DNA of 64,000 nucleotides from Hyphomicrobiales bacterium. Its GTDB lineage: Bacteria > Pseudomonadota > Alphaproteobacteria > Rhizobiales > Rhizobiaceae. This document shows, piece by piece, positions 35,242 through 44,500 of this stretch. Below the pieces are notes generated by a model. That model searched no databases, was not told where the DNA came from, and worked only from the letters and a program-made list of their open reading frames with translations. Numbering within the stretch: position 1 is the first letter of the stretch; every line of letters starts with the position of its first letter. The position numbers were made by a program, and so were the translations under genes. The stretch covers positions 186,001 to 250,000 of the forward strand of contig UCKU01000013.1 in the NCBI GenBank assembly GCA_900473185.1, in the 5' to 3' direction.

Positions 35242-36129
35242 ATGACGATGATCTTCGGCATTCCCCTGCAGGCGCTGCTCGGCCAGCTGCTGATCGGCCT
35301 GATCAATGGGTCTTTCTATGCGCTGCTCAGTCTTGGCCTTGCGATCATTTTCGGTCTTCTGCGCGTCATCAATTTCGCGCATGGCGCCCAGTACATGCTC
35401 GGCGCCTTCGTCGCTTATCTGCTGCTGAATTATCTCGGTATCGGCTACTGGCCGTCGCTGATCCTGGCGCCTGTCATCGTCGGTATCGCCGGGGCCGTCA
35501 TCGAACGGCTCTTCCTGCGGCAGCTTTACGATCTCGATCCGCTCTACGGCCTGCTCTTCACCTTCGGTCTGGCGCTCACCGTCGAAGGCACGTTCCGTTA
35601 TCTCTACGGCTCTTCGGGCCAGCCCTATGCGACGCCGCCAGCACTTGCCGGCGGCATGAACCTGGGCTTCATGTTCCTGCCAATTTACCGCGGCTGGGTG
35701 GTGGTCGTTTCGCTCGTCGTCTGCATTGGCACCTGGCTGCTGATCGAAAAGACCAAGCTCGGCGCCTATCTGCGCTCGGCGACGGAAAATGCCACGCTGG
35801 TCCAGGTCTTCGGCGTCAACGTGCCTGTTCTCTTGACCTTCACCTATGCACTCGGCGCCGGTCTTGCCGCCTTTGCCGGTGTGCTCGCCGCACCCATCTA
35901 CCAGGTTTCGCCCCTGATGGGCTCGAACATGATCATCGTCGTCTTTGCCGTGGTCGTCGTTGGCGGCATGGGCTCGATCATGGGCGCCATCATCACCGGC
36001 TATGTGCTTGGCATCGCGGAGGGCCTTACCAAGGTCTTCTATCCGGAAGCTTCCAATATCGTCATCTTCGTCATCATGGCGATCGTGCTTCTCATCAGGC
36101 CCGCGGGCCTCTTCGGCCGGGATGCGTGA
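35242..36129 (+). CDS. ABC transporter permease (LivH type)
   Basis: A 295-residue permease with eight or so helices. The N-terminal signature GLINGSFYALLSLGLAIIFG and INFAHGAQYMLGAF are typical LivH; the coupling loop is near GVNVPVLLTFTYALG and the C-terminal GGMGSIMGAIITGYVLGIAE, split here at ~248-267. Start at 35242 is four bases after the LivF stop; the longer frame from 35158 lies inside livF. Confidence 0.92.
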   Translation: MTMIFGIPLQALLGQLLIGLINGSFYALLSLGLAIIFGLLRVINFAHGAQYMLGAFVAYLLLNYLGIGYWPSLILAPVIVGIAGAVIERLFLRQLYDLDPLYGLLFTFGLALTVEGTFRYLYGSSGQPYATPPALAGGMNLGFMFLPIYRGWVVVVSLVVCIGTWLLIEKTKLGAYLRSATENATLVQVFGVNVPVLLTFTYALGAGLAAFAGVLAAPIYQVSPLMGSNMIIVVFAVVVVGGMGSIMGAIITGYVLGIAEGLTKVFYPEASNIVIFVIMAIVLLIRPAGLFGRDA

Positions 36130-36130
36130 C

Positions 36131-37120
36131 ATGGCTGACATCACCGAAACCATCCGAACGGAAAAGAGCCGCACTGCACTTTCGGTGCAGACCGGATTCC
36201 TGATCATCGGGCTGCTGCTTCTTCTGCTGGCGCCCTTCTTCTTCTACCCGATTTTCCTGATGAAGCTGCTCTGCTTCGCGCTCTTTGCCTGCGCCTTCAA
36301 CCTGCTGCTCGGCTATACCGGCCTGCTTTCCTTCGGCCATGCGACCTTTTTCGGCGGGGCTGCTTATTTCACCGCCTATACGGTCAAATCCTGGGGATTC
36401 CCGCCGGAACTCGGCATTCTCGTCGGCGTTGCCGGAGCCGCCTTTCTCGGCCTCGTCATGGGCTTCTTCGCGATCCGCCGGCAGGGCATCTATTTCGCCA
36501 TGATCACGCTGGCGCTCTCGCAGATGTTCTTCTTCTTCTGCCTGCAGGCAAAATTCACTGAAGGCGAGGATGGCATCCAGTCCGTGCCGCGCGGCCACCT
36601 CTTCGGCTTCATTGATCTCAACAGCTCCACCAACATGTATTATTTCGTGCTGGCGGTGTTCCTGATCGGGCTGCTGATCATCTGGCGCTTCATCAATTCG
36701 CCCTTCGGCATGATCCTGAAATCGATCCGCGAAAATGAGCAGCGGGCGATCTCGCTCGGCTATTCCGTGGCGCGTTACAAGCTTGGCGCCTTCGTGATGT
36801 CAGCGGCCCTTGCCGGGCTCGCCGGATCGGTGAAGGCGCTGGTCTTCCAGTTTGCGACGCTGACGGATGTCGCCTGGCAGATGTCGGGCGAGGTGATCCT
36901 GATGACGCTGCTCGGCGGCATCGGCACGCTGATCGGCCCGGTCTTCGGTGCCGGCCTCGTCGTGACGCTGCAGAATTATCTCGCGACTTCGGAGTTCCCG
37001 GTGACCATCATTACGGGCGTGGTCTTCATGATCTGCGTGCTGATCTTCCGCCGCGGCATTATCGGTGAATTCTATGCCTCTCGGCTCGGGCGTAAACTGG
37101 GCTTTGTCTATCGCCGCTGA
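36131..37120 (+). CDS. ABC transporter permease (LivM type)
   Basis: A 329-residue permease with about ten helices and the LivM hallmarks NLLLGYTGLLSFGHATFFGG and IRENEQRAISLGYSVARYKL. It begins one base after the LivH stop (an overlapping ATG at 36122 is possible but less likely). It completes the importer: one receptor, two permeases, two ATPases. Confidence 0.92.
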   Translation: MADITETIRTEKSRTALSVQTGFLIIGLLLLLLAPFFFYPIFLMKLLCFALFACAFNLLLGYTGLLSFGHATFFGGAAYFTAYTVKSWGFPPELGILVGVAGAAFLGLVMGFFAIRRQGIYFAMITLALSQMFFFFCLQAKFTEGEDGIQSVPRGHLFGFIDLNSSTNMYYFVLAVFLIGLLIIWRFINSPFGMILKSIRENEQRAISLGYSVARYKLGAFVMSAALAGLAGSVKALVFQFATLTDVAWQMSGEVILMTLLGGIGTLIGPVFGAGLVVTLQNYLATSEFPVTIITGVVFMICVLIFRRGIIGEFYASRLGRKLGFVYRR

Positions 37121-37176
37121 ACGGGCGGACCTCTTTCCTGCAACGGGAAAGGATGTGCAGCGGCGCCGCGAAATCT

Positions 37177-37200
37177 CGCCTCCTCGGGCCCGGGGAGGCG
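37177..37200. repeat. Intergenic palindrome between livM-like and GMC genes
   Basis: CGCCTCCTCGGG followed directly by CCCGGGGAGGCG, a 24-base near-perfect palindrome (one G-U). Shorter CTTTCC/GGAAAG arms lie at 37131-37150. They may form processing hairpins between the transporter and enzyme parts of the operon. Confidence 0.5.
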
Positions 37201-37229
37201 GGACGCAGCCACTTCGGAGTGCATGATCC

Positions 37230-38825
37230 ATGGATCGCTATGACTATATCATCATCGGGGCAGGCAGCGCCGGCTGCGTGCTCGCAAATCGGCTGTCAGC
37301 CGACCGCAACACAAGGGTCTTGCTGCTGGAGGCGGGTGGCAACGACAACTACCACTGGATCCACATTCCCGTCGGTTACCTCTACTGCATCAACAATCCG
37401 CGCACCGACTGGTGTTTTACCACCGCGCCCGAGGACGGGCTGAACGGACGGGCGTTGAACTATCCGCGCGGCAAGGTACTCGGCGGCTGCTCCTCGATCA
37501 ACGGCATGATCTACATGCGCGGCCAGGCCCGCGACTACGACCTCTGGCGGCAGATGGGTTGCACCGGCTGGGGCTGGGACGACGTGCTGCCTTATTTCCG
37601 CAAATCGGAGGATCATTATCAGGGCGAGGACGAGATGCATGGCGCCGGCGGCGAATGGCGCGTGGAAAAGGCGCGGGTGCGCTGGGCCGTGCTCGATGCT
37701 TTCCAGCAGGCGGCCAAGGAGGCTGGTATCCCTGAAACGGCGGATTTCAATCGCGGCAGCAATGAAGGCTCTGGTTATTTCGACGTCAACCAGCGTTCGG
37801 GCATCCGCTGGAATACGACGAAGGCCTTTCTGCGCCCGGCGATGAAACGCGGCAACCTTACTGTGATGACCAAGGCGCAGGTGCGGCGGCTGCTGGTCGA
37901 GGAAGGCGTCGTTATCGGCGTCGAGTTCCAGCATGGCGGTACGGCCAAGCGGGCCTATGCCGCGAAGGAAACCGTGCTGTCGGCGGGCTCCATTGGCTCG
38001 CCGCATATTCTGGAACTTTCCGGCATCGGCCGCGGCGAAGTTCTGCATCAGGCCGGTATCGATCTCGTGACTGAGGTAAAGGGTGTGGGCGAAAACCTGC
38101 AGGATCATCTTCAGCTTCGGTTGGCCTATAAGGTGACCGGTGTGCCGACGCTCAACGAAAAGGCCTCGAAGCTGATCGGCAAGGCGGCGATCGGGCTCGA
38201 ATATCTCATGCGCCGCTCTGGTCCTATGGCGATGGCGCCGAGCCAACTCGGCATCTTCACGCGTTCCGGCCCGGACAAGGAGACGCCTGACCTGCAGTAT
38301 CATGTGCAGCCGGTGTCGCTGGATAAGTTCGGCGATCCCGTCCACGCCTTCCCGGCGATTACGGCGAGCGTTTGCAACCTCAGGCCTGAAAGCCGGGGAT
38401 CGGTGCATGTTTCCAGCCCGGATTTTGCTGCCCAGCCAACCATTGCGCCAAAATACCTCTCGACGCAGCGCGATCGCGACATAGCTGTTCGTTCGATAAA
38501 GCTGACACGCAGGATCGTGGCACAGCCGTCTTTCGCCCGCTTCCACCCTGAGGAGTTCAAGCCGGGACCGAGCTATCAGACCGAGGCAGAGCTGGAAAAG
38601 GCGGCAGGCGATATCGGCACGACGATCTTCCACCCGGTCGGCACCTGCCGCATGGGCATCGATCGGGACAGTGTGGTCGATCCGCGGCTGAGATTGCGGG
38701 CGCTCGGCAAGCTCAGGATCGCAGATGCCTCGGTGATGCCGGCCATCACCTCGGGCAACACCAATTCGCCGACGATCATGATCGCCGAAAAGGCGGCGGC
38801 CATGATCCTCGAAGACAACAGATAG
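37230..38825 (+). CDS. GMC-family FAD-dependent oxidoreductase (choline/alcohol dehydrogenase-like)
   Basis: A 531-residue flavoprotein of the glucose-methanol-choline family. FAD binding is IIIGAGSAGCVLANRLS (~6-22); GMC signature 1 is NYPRGKVLGGCSSINGMIYM (split ~83-102) and signature 2 GSIGSPHILELSGIG (~253-267). The active-site His is in HPVGTCRMG and the partner Asn in SGNTNSPT. It oxidises an alcohol to an aldehyde with quinone or another acceptor. Downstream of an ABC importer and upstream of a 3-hydroxyacid dehydrogenase, it probably acts on the imported compound. Not necessarily choline. Confidence 0.92.
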   Translation: MDRYDYIIIGAGSAGCVLANRLSADRNTRVLLLEAGGNDNYHWIHIPVGYLYCINNPRTDWCFTTAPEDGLNGRALNYPRGKVLGGCSSINGMIYMRGQARDYDLWRQMGCTGWGWDDVLPYFRKSEDHYQGEDEMHGAGGEWRVEKARVRWAVLDAFQQAAKEAGIPETADFNRGSNEGSGYFDVNQRSGIRWNTTKAFLRPAMKRGNLTVMTKAQVRRLLVEEGVVIGVEFQHGGTAKRAYAAKETVLSAGSIGSPHILELSGIGRGEVLHQAGIDLVTEVKGVGENLQDHLQLRLAYKVTGVPTLNEKASKLIGKAAIGLEYLMRRSGPMAMAPSQLGIFTRSGPDKETPDLQYHVQPVSLDKFGDPVHAFPAITASVCNLRPESRGSVHVSSPDFAAQPTIAPKYLSTQRDRDIAVRSIKLTRRIVAQPSFARFHPEEFKPGPSYQTEAELEKAAGDIGTTIFHPVGTCRMGIDRDSVVDPRLRLRALGKLRIADASVMPAITSGNTNSPTIMIAEKAAAMILEDNR

Positions 38826-38834
38826 GAGAAGAGC

Positions 38835-39716
38835 ATGGCAAGGATCGGATTTATCGGGCTTGGCAATATGGGTGGACCGATGGCCGCCAATCTCGTCGAG
38901 GCCGGTCACGAGGTTCTCGGCTTCGATCTGGCCGCACCGGTGCTGAAGGCGGCCGAGGAAAGCGGCGTGAAGCCCGCCAGCCACGCCAGCCAGGCGGTCA
39001 AGGAGGCTGAGATCGTCATCACCATGCTGCCGCAGGGCAAGCACGTGCTGACGGCTTGGGCCGATATCCTGCAATCGGCCAATCAGGGCGCGCTGGTCAT
39101 AGACTGCTCGACCATCGATGTAGAAAGCAGCCGCAGGGCGCACGAGATGGCAAAAGCCGCAAGCTGCCTGTCGCTCGACGCGCCCGTCTCCGGCGGTACG
39201 GGCGGAGCGAGCGCCGGCACGCTGACTTTTATGGCCGGCGGCTCGGAAGAGGCTTTCGCCAACGCGAAGCCGATCCTCGAGGCCATGGGCAAGAAGATCG
39301 TCCATTGTGGCGGGGCGGGTGCCGGACAGGCGGCGAAGATCTGCAACAACATGATCCTCGGTATCTCCATGGTTGGCGTCTGCGAGGCTTTTGTGCTCGC
39401 CGAAAAGCTCGGCCTCTCGCATCAGGCGCTCTTCGATGTCGCCTCCACCTCATCCGGCCAGTGCTGGTCGATCAATACTTATTGCCCGGTGCCGGGACCG
39501 GTGCCGACGTCGCCTGCCAACAATGACTACAAGCCGGGCTTTGCTGCAGCACTGATGCTGAAGGATCTGAGGCTTTCGCAGGAAGCGGCGCTTGCGAGCG
39601 GTGCCTCCACGCCCCTTGGTGCGGAGGCCGCACAGCTCTACGCACTCTTCGAGAAGCTTGGCAACGGCGGCAGGGATTTCTCCGCCATCATCGAAATGTT
39701 CCGCGAAAAGACTTAA
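38835..39716 (+). CDS. mmsB: 3-hydroxyisobutyrate dehydrogenase-family enzyme
   Basis: A 293-residue NAD+-dependent beta-hydroxyacid dehydrogenase. The Rossmann motif is GLGNMGGPMAANL (~7-19), the substrate loop is DAPVSGGTGGASAGTLTFM, and the catalytic Lys is in GAGQAAKICNNM. Length and C-terminal KDLRLSQEAA fit 3-hydroxyisobutyrate dehydrogenase, which makes methylmalonate semialdehyde in valine breakdown. However, no other valine-pathway gene is near, so it may act on another 3-hydroxyacid (tartronate semialdehyde or a product of the GMC enzyme). Starts 9 bases after the GMC stop. Confidence 0.88.
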   Translation: MARIGFIGLGNMGGPMAANLVEAGHEVLGFDLAAPVLKAAEESGVKPASHASQAVKEAEIVITMLPQGKHVLTAWADILQSANQGALVIDCSTIDVESSRRAHEMAKAASCLSLDAPVSGGTGGASAGTLTFMAGGSEEAFANAKPILEAMGKKIVHCGGAGAGQAAKICNNMILGISMVGVCEAFVLAEKLGLSHQALFDVASTSSGQCWSINTYCPVPGPVPTSPANNDYKPGFAAALMLKDLRLSQEAALASGASTPLGAEAAQLYALFEKLGNGGRDFSAIIEMFREKT

Positions 39717-39723
39717 GGCGGAT

Positions 39724-40773
39724 TTACCGCTCCCAATAGGCGCCGATGCTCATCTTGTGGCGGTCGTGGCCGCGCTCGGTCTTGAGGAAATCGCGGATGC
39801 GCTTGGCCTCGGACCGTTCGCAGCCGGCCCAAACGAAAGTGTCGGCATCGGCGTTGGCCAGTACGCCTTTGATGGCGCTTTCGATGAGACCCACGGTGCC
39901 GGCTGGCGCGCCGTTACGATGCATCCAGGTAAGGTCCATCGTGCCAGCGGATGGCAGCGGCGATTCTTCCGAGGGGCCATCGACTTCGAGGAAGATACGC
40001 AACTGCGTTCCCACGGGAACTTCTGCGGCGATGCGCGAGATAGCGGGCAGCGCCGTCTCGTCTCCGGCAAGGATCATCGACGTGGCATCGGGGACACCGC
40101 CGCCGCCGGGGCCGAGTGCACCGGCGATATCGCCGGGCTTCGCATTCACCGCCCATTCGGCGCCGGGCATGTTTTCGCCCTCATGCAGCACAAAATCGAT
40201 ATCGATCTCGCCGCGTTCCAGATCGATGCTGCGGAATGTATAGATTCGCACAGTCAGCGCATCCTCATCCTTTGCCCATTCGATGCGGCCGTCCGCGCGC
40301 AGCTTCGGCCAGACAGGCGTTCGGCCCTTCGGTGGGATCAGCAGGCGGAAATGCAGCCCGCCGTGAGCGAAATGCTCGGTATCATCGCAGGCAACGGTTA
40401 CCCGGCGCATATGGGGGCTGATATTGCGGGCTCCGATCACCCGGATTTCGCGCAGGTCCGGCAGGCGGTCAGCCTTCGGCGTATCCGACCACGTCAGTTC
40501 CAGCGTGTCTTCACCGGCGAACTGGAAGAGATGCTCGGCCAGCACCGAACGGATATTCTGCAGCGCTCGCGCACTCTTGCAGGAGAGTTCGATCGCAAGC
40601 TTCGGGCCTTCGTGGCGGATGTCCGCCTTGCCGATCATCATTTCCAGCGTCACCAGATCTCCGTCGCGCTTGACGGTGCTGTGTTCGACGAAATGCGAGC
40701 AAAGCTCGTCGAGCATCCTGCCGGAATCGACGGCGATTGCGACGCCGGATGCGGTAAAGGATGCAGCCATCAT
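39724..40773 (-). CDS. Siderophore-interacting protein with N-terminal DUF2218 domain
   Basis: A 349-residue fusion. Residues ~1-95 match DUF2218 (FTASGVAIAVDSGRMLDELC, then HFVEHSTV). Residues ~105-345 are a ferredoxin-reductase-like siderophore-interacting (ViuB/SIP) domain with the FAD motif RVIGARNISPHMRRVTVA, RIYTFRSID and the C-terminal TFVWAGCERSEAKRIRDFL. It should reduce ferric siderophore in the cytoplasm to release Fe2+. The start is the first of two ATGs overlapping the fhuB stop (ATGA); last gene of the siderophore operon. Confidence 0.9.
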   Translation of the reverse strand: MMAASFTASGVAIAVDSGRMLDELCSHFVEHSTVKRDGDLVTLEMMIGKADIRHEGPKLAIELSCKSARALQNIRSVLAEHLFQFAGEDTLELTWSDTPKADRLPDLREIRVIGARNISPHMRRVTVACDDTEHFAHGGLHFRLLIPPKGRTPVWPKLRADGRIEWAKDEDALTVRIYTFRSIDLERGEIDIDFVLHEGENMPGAEWAVNAKPGDIAGALGPGGGGVPDATSMILAGDETALPAISRIAAEVPVGTQLRIFLEVDGPSEESPLPSAGTMDLTWMHRNGAPAGTVGLIESAIKGVLANADADTFVWAGCERSEAKRIRDFLKTERGHDRHKMSIGAYWER

Positions 40774-42767
40774 TGTTTGATGTCCTTTCGCGAAAGCAGC
40801 CAGATAAGGTAGGGGCCGCCGATCAGGGCCGCGAAGAGGCCGACCGGCACCTGATAGGGGTAGATGACGACGCGCGAGAGCCAATCCGCCGTCATCAACA
40901 CGCCGGCGCCGAAGAGCACACTCGAAGCAAGCTGGTGTCCCGGCCGGTGGAAACCGGCGAGCCGTGCGAGATGTGGCGCAATGAGCCCAGTAAGGCTGAG
41001 AGGACCGACGAGGAACGAGGCGATGGCCGTCATTAGCGCGGCGAGAATAGCAAGCACCAACCGGCTTGCGCCGACACGAAGGCCGAGCGCGCGGCTGGAA
41101 TTGCCGCCAAGCGGCAGCATTGTCAGCCAGCGGCCGAGGAAGGGCAGTGGCGCCACCAGCACGATAAGCGAGATCACCGCTGTCCAGGCTTCAAAGGCAC
41201 TGGCTCGATTGGTCGAGCCGGTGAGCCAGGTGAGCAGGATATAACCGCGCATGTCGCCTTGCGCGAGCACTATGGTGACGATCGCCATGGCGAAGGCGCC
41301 GATGCCGACGCCGGCAAGTAACATGCACTCCGGGGAGAACTGCGCGCGGGCCGAAATGGCGATCATCGCGCCGAAGGCTGCGAGTGCGCCGAGCGCCATG
41401 GCAAGCAGCATGATGACAGGCGAGGGGAAGCCGAAGAGAAAGAGCGCAACGGTCAGCCCCGCGCCGGCGCCGCTACTGATGCCGAGCACTTCCGGACTTG
41501 CGATCGGATTGCCGGTCACGCGCTGCATGATGAAGCCGGCTGCCGCGAGCATGCCGCCAGCGCTGGCCGCAACGGTGGTGCGAGGCAGGCGGAAGGGCAG
41601 CAGATCGGTGAAGAGCATACCGGTGGCGAAATGCCAGCCGTCATCGGCTGGACCGAGGGTGAGGAAGACGACAAAGAGCAAAATGATCGCAGCAGAGAGC
41701 CCAGCGAGGGCGACCAGAGGCTTGGACAGCCTCTTGAGGGCCGCAGTCGACTGCGCGGCGACGGCCGAGACGGAATGGACGCGCGGCAATAGAAAAAGCA
41801 GCAGCGGTCCACCGAGTAGGGCGGTTGCGGCGCCTGTCGGGGCAAGATCGGTGAAGCCGGGCCCGAGGATCTGTGTCAGGCAATCGGTGAGGAACAGCAG
41901 ACCGGCCCCCGTCAGTGGTGCTGCGATCATCAGGCTCCCGGTGCTGCGTGCGCCGAAGAGCCTTGCGATTGCGGGGGCGGCAAGGCCGAGGAAGCCGATG
42001 ACGCCTACTTCGGCGGTGACCGAAGCTGCGAGCCAGACGGCAAGAGCGAGGATGGTAAAGCGCGCGGAATGCAGTGCGAGGCCGAGGCTCCTGGCGCTGT
42101 TATCATCGAGCGTCAGAATGCGAAGTGGCCGTACGAGTAGCATGGCGGCAGCAAAACCGAGGATGAGGCGCGGCCCGAGTGAAAGCACGCCAGCCCAATC
42201 CTGCTGGCTGAGCGAACCGGCGCCCCAGATATAAATCGACATGGCATATTCGCCGCGCGCCAGGATGAGCGTAACGCTCAAGGCGGCGGCGATCATGCTG
42301 ACGATCATGCCCGAAAGTGCGACGGTGACCGGATCGAGCCCGCGTCGCCAGCTGAGCGCCAACACGATTGCGACGGCGCCAAGCCCGCCGCCGAAGGCCA
42401 CCATCTCACGCGAAAACCCGATCAGCAGCGGCGAGAAGCTGAGGGCAGCCGTCATCGCCAGTTCCGCACCGGCGGCAATGCCGAGTGTGGAGGCATCGGC
42501 AATTGGATTGCGCAGCACGCGCTGCAGCAGCGTACCGGAAAGGCCGAGGGCAGCACCGGCGATCAGCGCCAGCACGGCGCGGGGCAGGATGCTGTTCCAG
42601 AGCAACACGCCATCGAGCAAGGCGGCTTGAGCGGTGTCGCCGGGTACCAGGGGGCGCGTTGCGATCAGAAGTGTGAAGGCAGCGACGCAAAGAGCCGGTA
42701 GCACGATTGCGGCAAACGGAATGCTGTTACCACGGGCAGGTCGGGCGAGGCTAACCATTCCATGCAT
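40770..42767 (-). CDS. fhuB: Iron-siderophore ABC transporter permease, fused double FecCD (FhuB type)
   Basis: A 665-residue permease made of two tandem FecCD units (~20-330 and ~350-660) with about 20 helices in all, as in E. coli FhuB, so no second permease gene is needed. Both halves carry the conserved GAALGLSG / GGMLAAAG helix and the coupling EAWT/QDW region. The start at 42767 is inside fhuD with AGGAGAGG seven bases upstream; an ATG at 42758 is a weaker alternative. It overlaps both neighbours. Confidence 0.93.
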   Translation of the reverse strand: MHGMVSLARPARGNSIPFAAIVLPALCVAAFTLLIATRPLVPGDTAQAALLDGVLLWNSILPRAVLALIAGAALGLSGTLLQRVLRNPIADASTLGIAAGAELAMTAALSFSPLLIGFSREMVAFGGGLGAVAIVLALSWRRGLDPVTVALSGMIVSMIAAALSVTLILARGEYAMSIYIWGAGSLSQQDWAGVLSLGPRLILGFAAAMLLVRPLRILTLDDNSARSLGLALHSARFTILALAVWLAASVTAEVGVIGFLGLAAPAIARLFGARSTGSLMIAAPLTGAGLLFLTDCLTQILGPGFTDLAPTGAATALLGGPLLLFLLPRVHSVSAVAAQSTAALKRLSKPLVALAGLSAAIILLFVVFLTLGPADDGWHFATGMLFTDLLPFRLPRTTVAASAGGMLAAAGFIMQRVTGNPIASPEVLGISSGAGAGLTVALFLFGFPSPVIMLLAMALGALAAFGAMIAISARAQFSPECMLLAGVGIGAFAMAIVTIVLAQGDMRGYILLTWLTGSTNRASAFEAWTAVISLIVLVAPLPFLGRWLTMLPLGGNSSRALGLRVGASRLVLAILAALMTAIASFLVGPLSLTGLIAPHLARLAGFHRPGHQLASSVLFGAGVLMTADWLSRVVIYPYQVPVGLFAALIGGPYLIWLLSRKDIKQ

Positions 42768-43626
42768 GGCCAAGCCTCTCCTGCAAAAGATCGGCAAAGC
42801 GCATGGCAGCCGGCAGCGCACCGTAGGGATTGATGGAGCCGAGCATCAGCACGCGCTTCTCGCGCACGGCCGGCAGCGCATTCCAGAAGGCGCTGGTCGA
42901 AAGCGTGGCAAGCGCATCGGCCGGCTGCGGTGCGATCATCACGATCCAGGCATCCGGCATGGAGGCCAGCGTCTCGATACCGACGGGGGCGGCGGCCGAA
43001 TAGCTGGTCGCGCCCTGCCAGGCATTGGTGAGGCCGACGCGCTTCAGCACCTCGCCGAACATGCTATCGGAGCCGAAGACGCGGAAATGCCTGGCATCGC
43101 CGAGATTGATTGGAATCACGGGTCGGCCGTCGCCGGCAGCAAAACCTGTCTTGTAACGATCGAGTTTGGCAGAAAGCTCCTCAGTGAGCTGCCTTGCGGC
43201 GGCAAGCTGCAGCCGTTCGCCGATCGCGATCGTTACCTGTTCGGCAAGCGCATAGGGGCTTTCGCCCGGCTTGTAGATCGCAAGGCTTTCGACAGGCGCA
43301 ATCGGCTGCATGCGGGCGTCCGCCCAGGCGTAGAAATTCGAATTGAAGATCAGCTCCGGGCGGGCAAACCGCAGCACTTCGAAATTCGGTGTGCCGCGCA
43401 GGCCGAGATCGGCGACGCCATCGGGAATGACGGGTGTCACCGCCACCTCGCGGAACTGCCGCAGTTCCGTTCCGGCAACGACATTGGCGCCGATCGCCAG
43501 CAGGGTTTCGAGCAGGGCCCAGTCAAGGGTCACGACGCGCAGGCTGTCGCCCGCCTGCAGGAGCGCGGGGGCCGACAGCGTGGCCGCCGCACCGGCCAGA
43601 AACTGCCTGCGGGAGAACAATGCCAT
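42751..43626 (-). CDS. fhuD: Iron-siderophore binding protein (FhuD type), Tat-exported
   Basis: A 291-residue periplasmic receptor with a class III binding fold (long central helix, PF01497). The N-terminus SRRQFLAGAAA carries a twin-arginine motif, so it is exported folded by Tat, as E. coli FhuD is. LRVVTLDWALLETLLAIGA and the SFARPELIFNSN-like region fit hydroxamate-siderophore receptors. It starts four bases after fhuC and overlaps fhuB. Confidence 0.92.
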   Translation of the reverse strand: MALFSRRQFLAGAAATLSAPALLQAGDSLRVVTLDWALLETLLAIGANVVAGTELRQFREVAVTPVIPDGVADLGLRGTPNFEVLRFARPELIFNSNFYAWADARMQPIAPVESLAIYKPGESPYALAEQVTIAIGERLQLAAARQLTEELSAKLDRYKTGFAAGDGRPVIPINLGDARHFRVFGSDSMFGEVLKRVGLTNAWQGATSYSAAAPVGIETLASMPDAWIVMIAPQPADALATLSTSAFWNALPAVREKRVLMLGSINPYGALPAAMRFADLLQERLGHAWNG

Positions 43627-43629
43627 GGG

Positions 43630-44409
43630 CTACAACAGATAGCTGACCGGCTCGTTGCGAACCGGATGCGGGAAGACGCCCATGCCGACGCCGAAGATCG
43701 ACTGCAGCTTGTCGGCCTGCATGATCTCGGCCGGTGTGCCTTCGGCGGTGATCTTGCCGTGGTTGAGCGCGATGATCGCGTCGCAATAGCGTGCGGCGAG
43801 ATTGATGTCGTGCAGCACGATGATGACTGTGAGCCCACGTTCGTGGCTGAGTTCCTGCACCAGCGAGAGCACGCTTGCCTGATGGGCGAGGTCTAGCGCC
43901 GACGTGGGTTCGTCGAGCAGCAGGCAGCGGGCGTTCTGGGCAAGCATCATCGCGATCCAGGCGCGCTGGCGCTCGCCACCGGACATGCTGGCGACGAGGC
44001 GGTCGGCAAAATCCTCGAGTTCGGTGCGGACGATCGCTTCCTCGACCATATCGCGATCCGCTGCGCTGAAGCGGCCGAGCGTGCCGTGCCAGGGAAAACG
44101 GCCGAGCGCCACGAGTTCACGCACGGTCATGCCGTCGGTCGCCGGGGTGAATTGCGGCATGTAAGCGACATGGCGGGCAAAGGCGCGGTTACCCCAGTCG
44201 GCGGCCGCCTTGCCGTCGAAGGAGATCGAGCCGTTCTTCGGGGCAATCTGCCGGGCGATGGTCTTGAGGAGTGTGCTTTTGCCGGAACCGTTGGGGCCGA
44301 CGAGGCCGTAGATGCGGCCGGCCTCAAGCGTCAGATCGATGCCGTTGAGGATTGTTCTGGCGCCGATGGCATAGTCTATTCCGGAAAGGCTCAGGAAGGA
44401 CGTGGACAC
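43630..44409 (-). CDS. fhuC: Iron-siderophore ABC transporter ATP-binding protein (FhuC type)
   Basis: A 259-residue ATPase with Walker A GPNGSGKST, signature MSGGERQRAWIAMMLAQ, Walker B LLLDEPTSALDLAHQ and switch His in VLHDINLAARYCD. I place the start at the GTG at 44409, which has GGAG seven bases upstream; the longest frame begins with a TTG at 44433 that has no ribosome-binding site. Confidence 0.92.
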   Translation of the reverse strand: MSTSFLSLSGIDYAIGARTILNGIDLTLEAGRIYGLVGPNGSGKSTLLKTIARQIAPKNGSISFDGKAAADWGNRAFARHVAYMPQFTPATDGMTVRELVALGRFPWHGTLGRFSAADRDMVEEAIVRTELEDFADRLVASMSGGERQRAWIAMMLAQNARCLLLDEPTSALDLAHQASVLSLVQELSHERGLTVIIVLHDINLAARYCDAIIALNHGKITAEGTPAEIMQADKLQSIFGVGMGVFPHPVRNEPVSYLL

Positions 44410-44440
44410 GAGGAAACTCCGGCTTGGCTGCAAAGGGTTC

Positions 44441-44459
44441 GGGAGGACCGAGCCCTCCC
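44441..44459 (-). other. Hairpin between TonB receptor and fhuC
   Basis: GGGAGG and CCTCCC pair around a 7-base loop in the 91-base gap after the receptor gene. No T-run. It could attenuate transcription so that the receptor is made in excess of the inner-membrane transporter. Confidence 0.4.
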
Positions 44460-44500
44460 TTTATCGCAGCTTCCTGAAAAACTAAACTCGATTTGTCAAC

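Noticed and set aside
37296..39422. 708-codon minus-strand frame opposite the GMC and mmsB-like genes
   Set aside because: No motif recognised, composition rich in Arg/His/Ala as in antisense frames, and both plus-strand genes are complete with active-site motifs.
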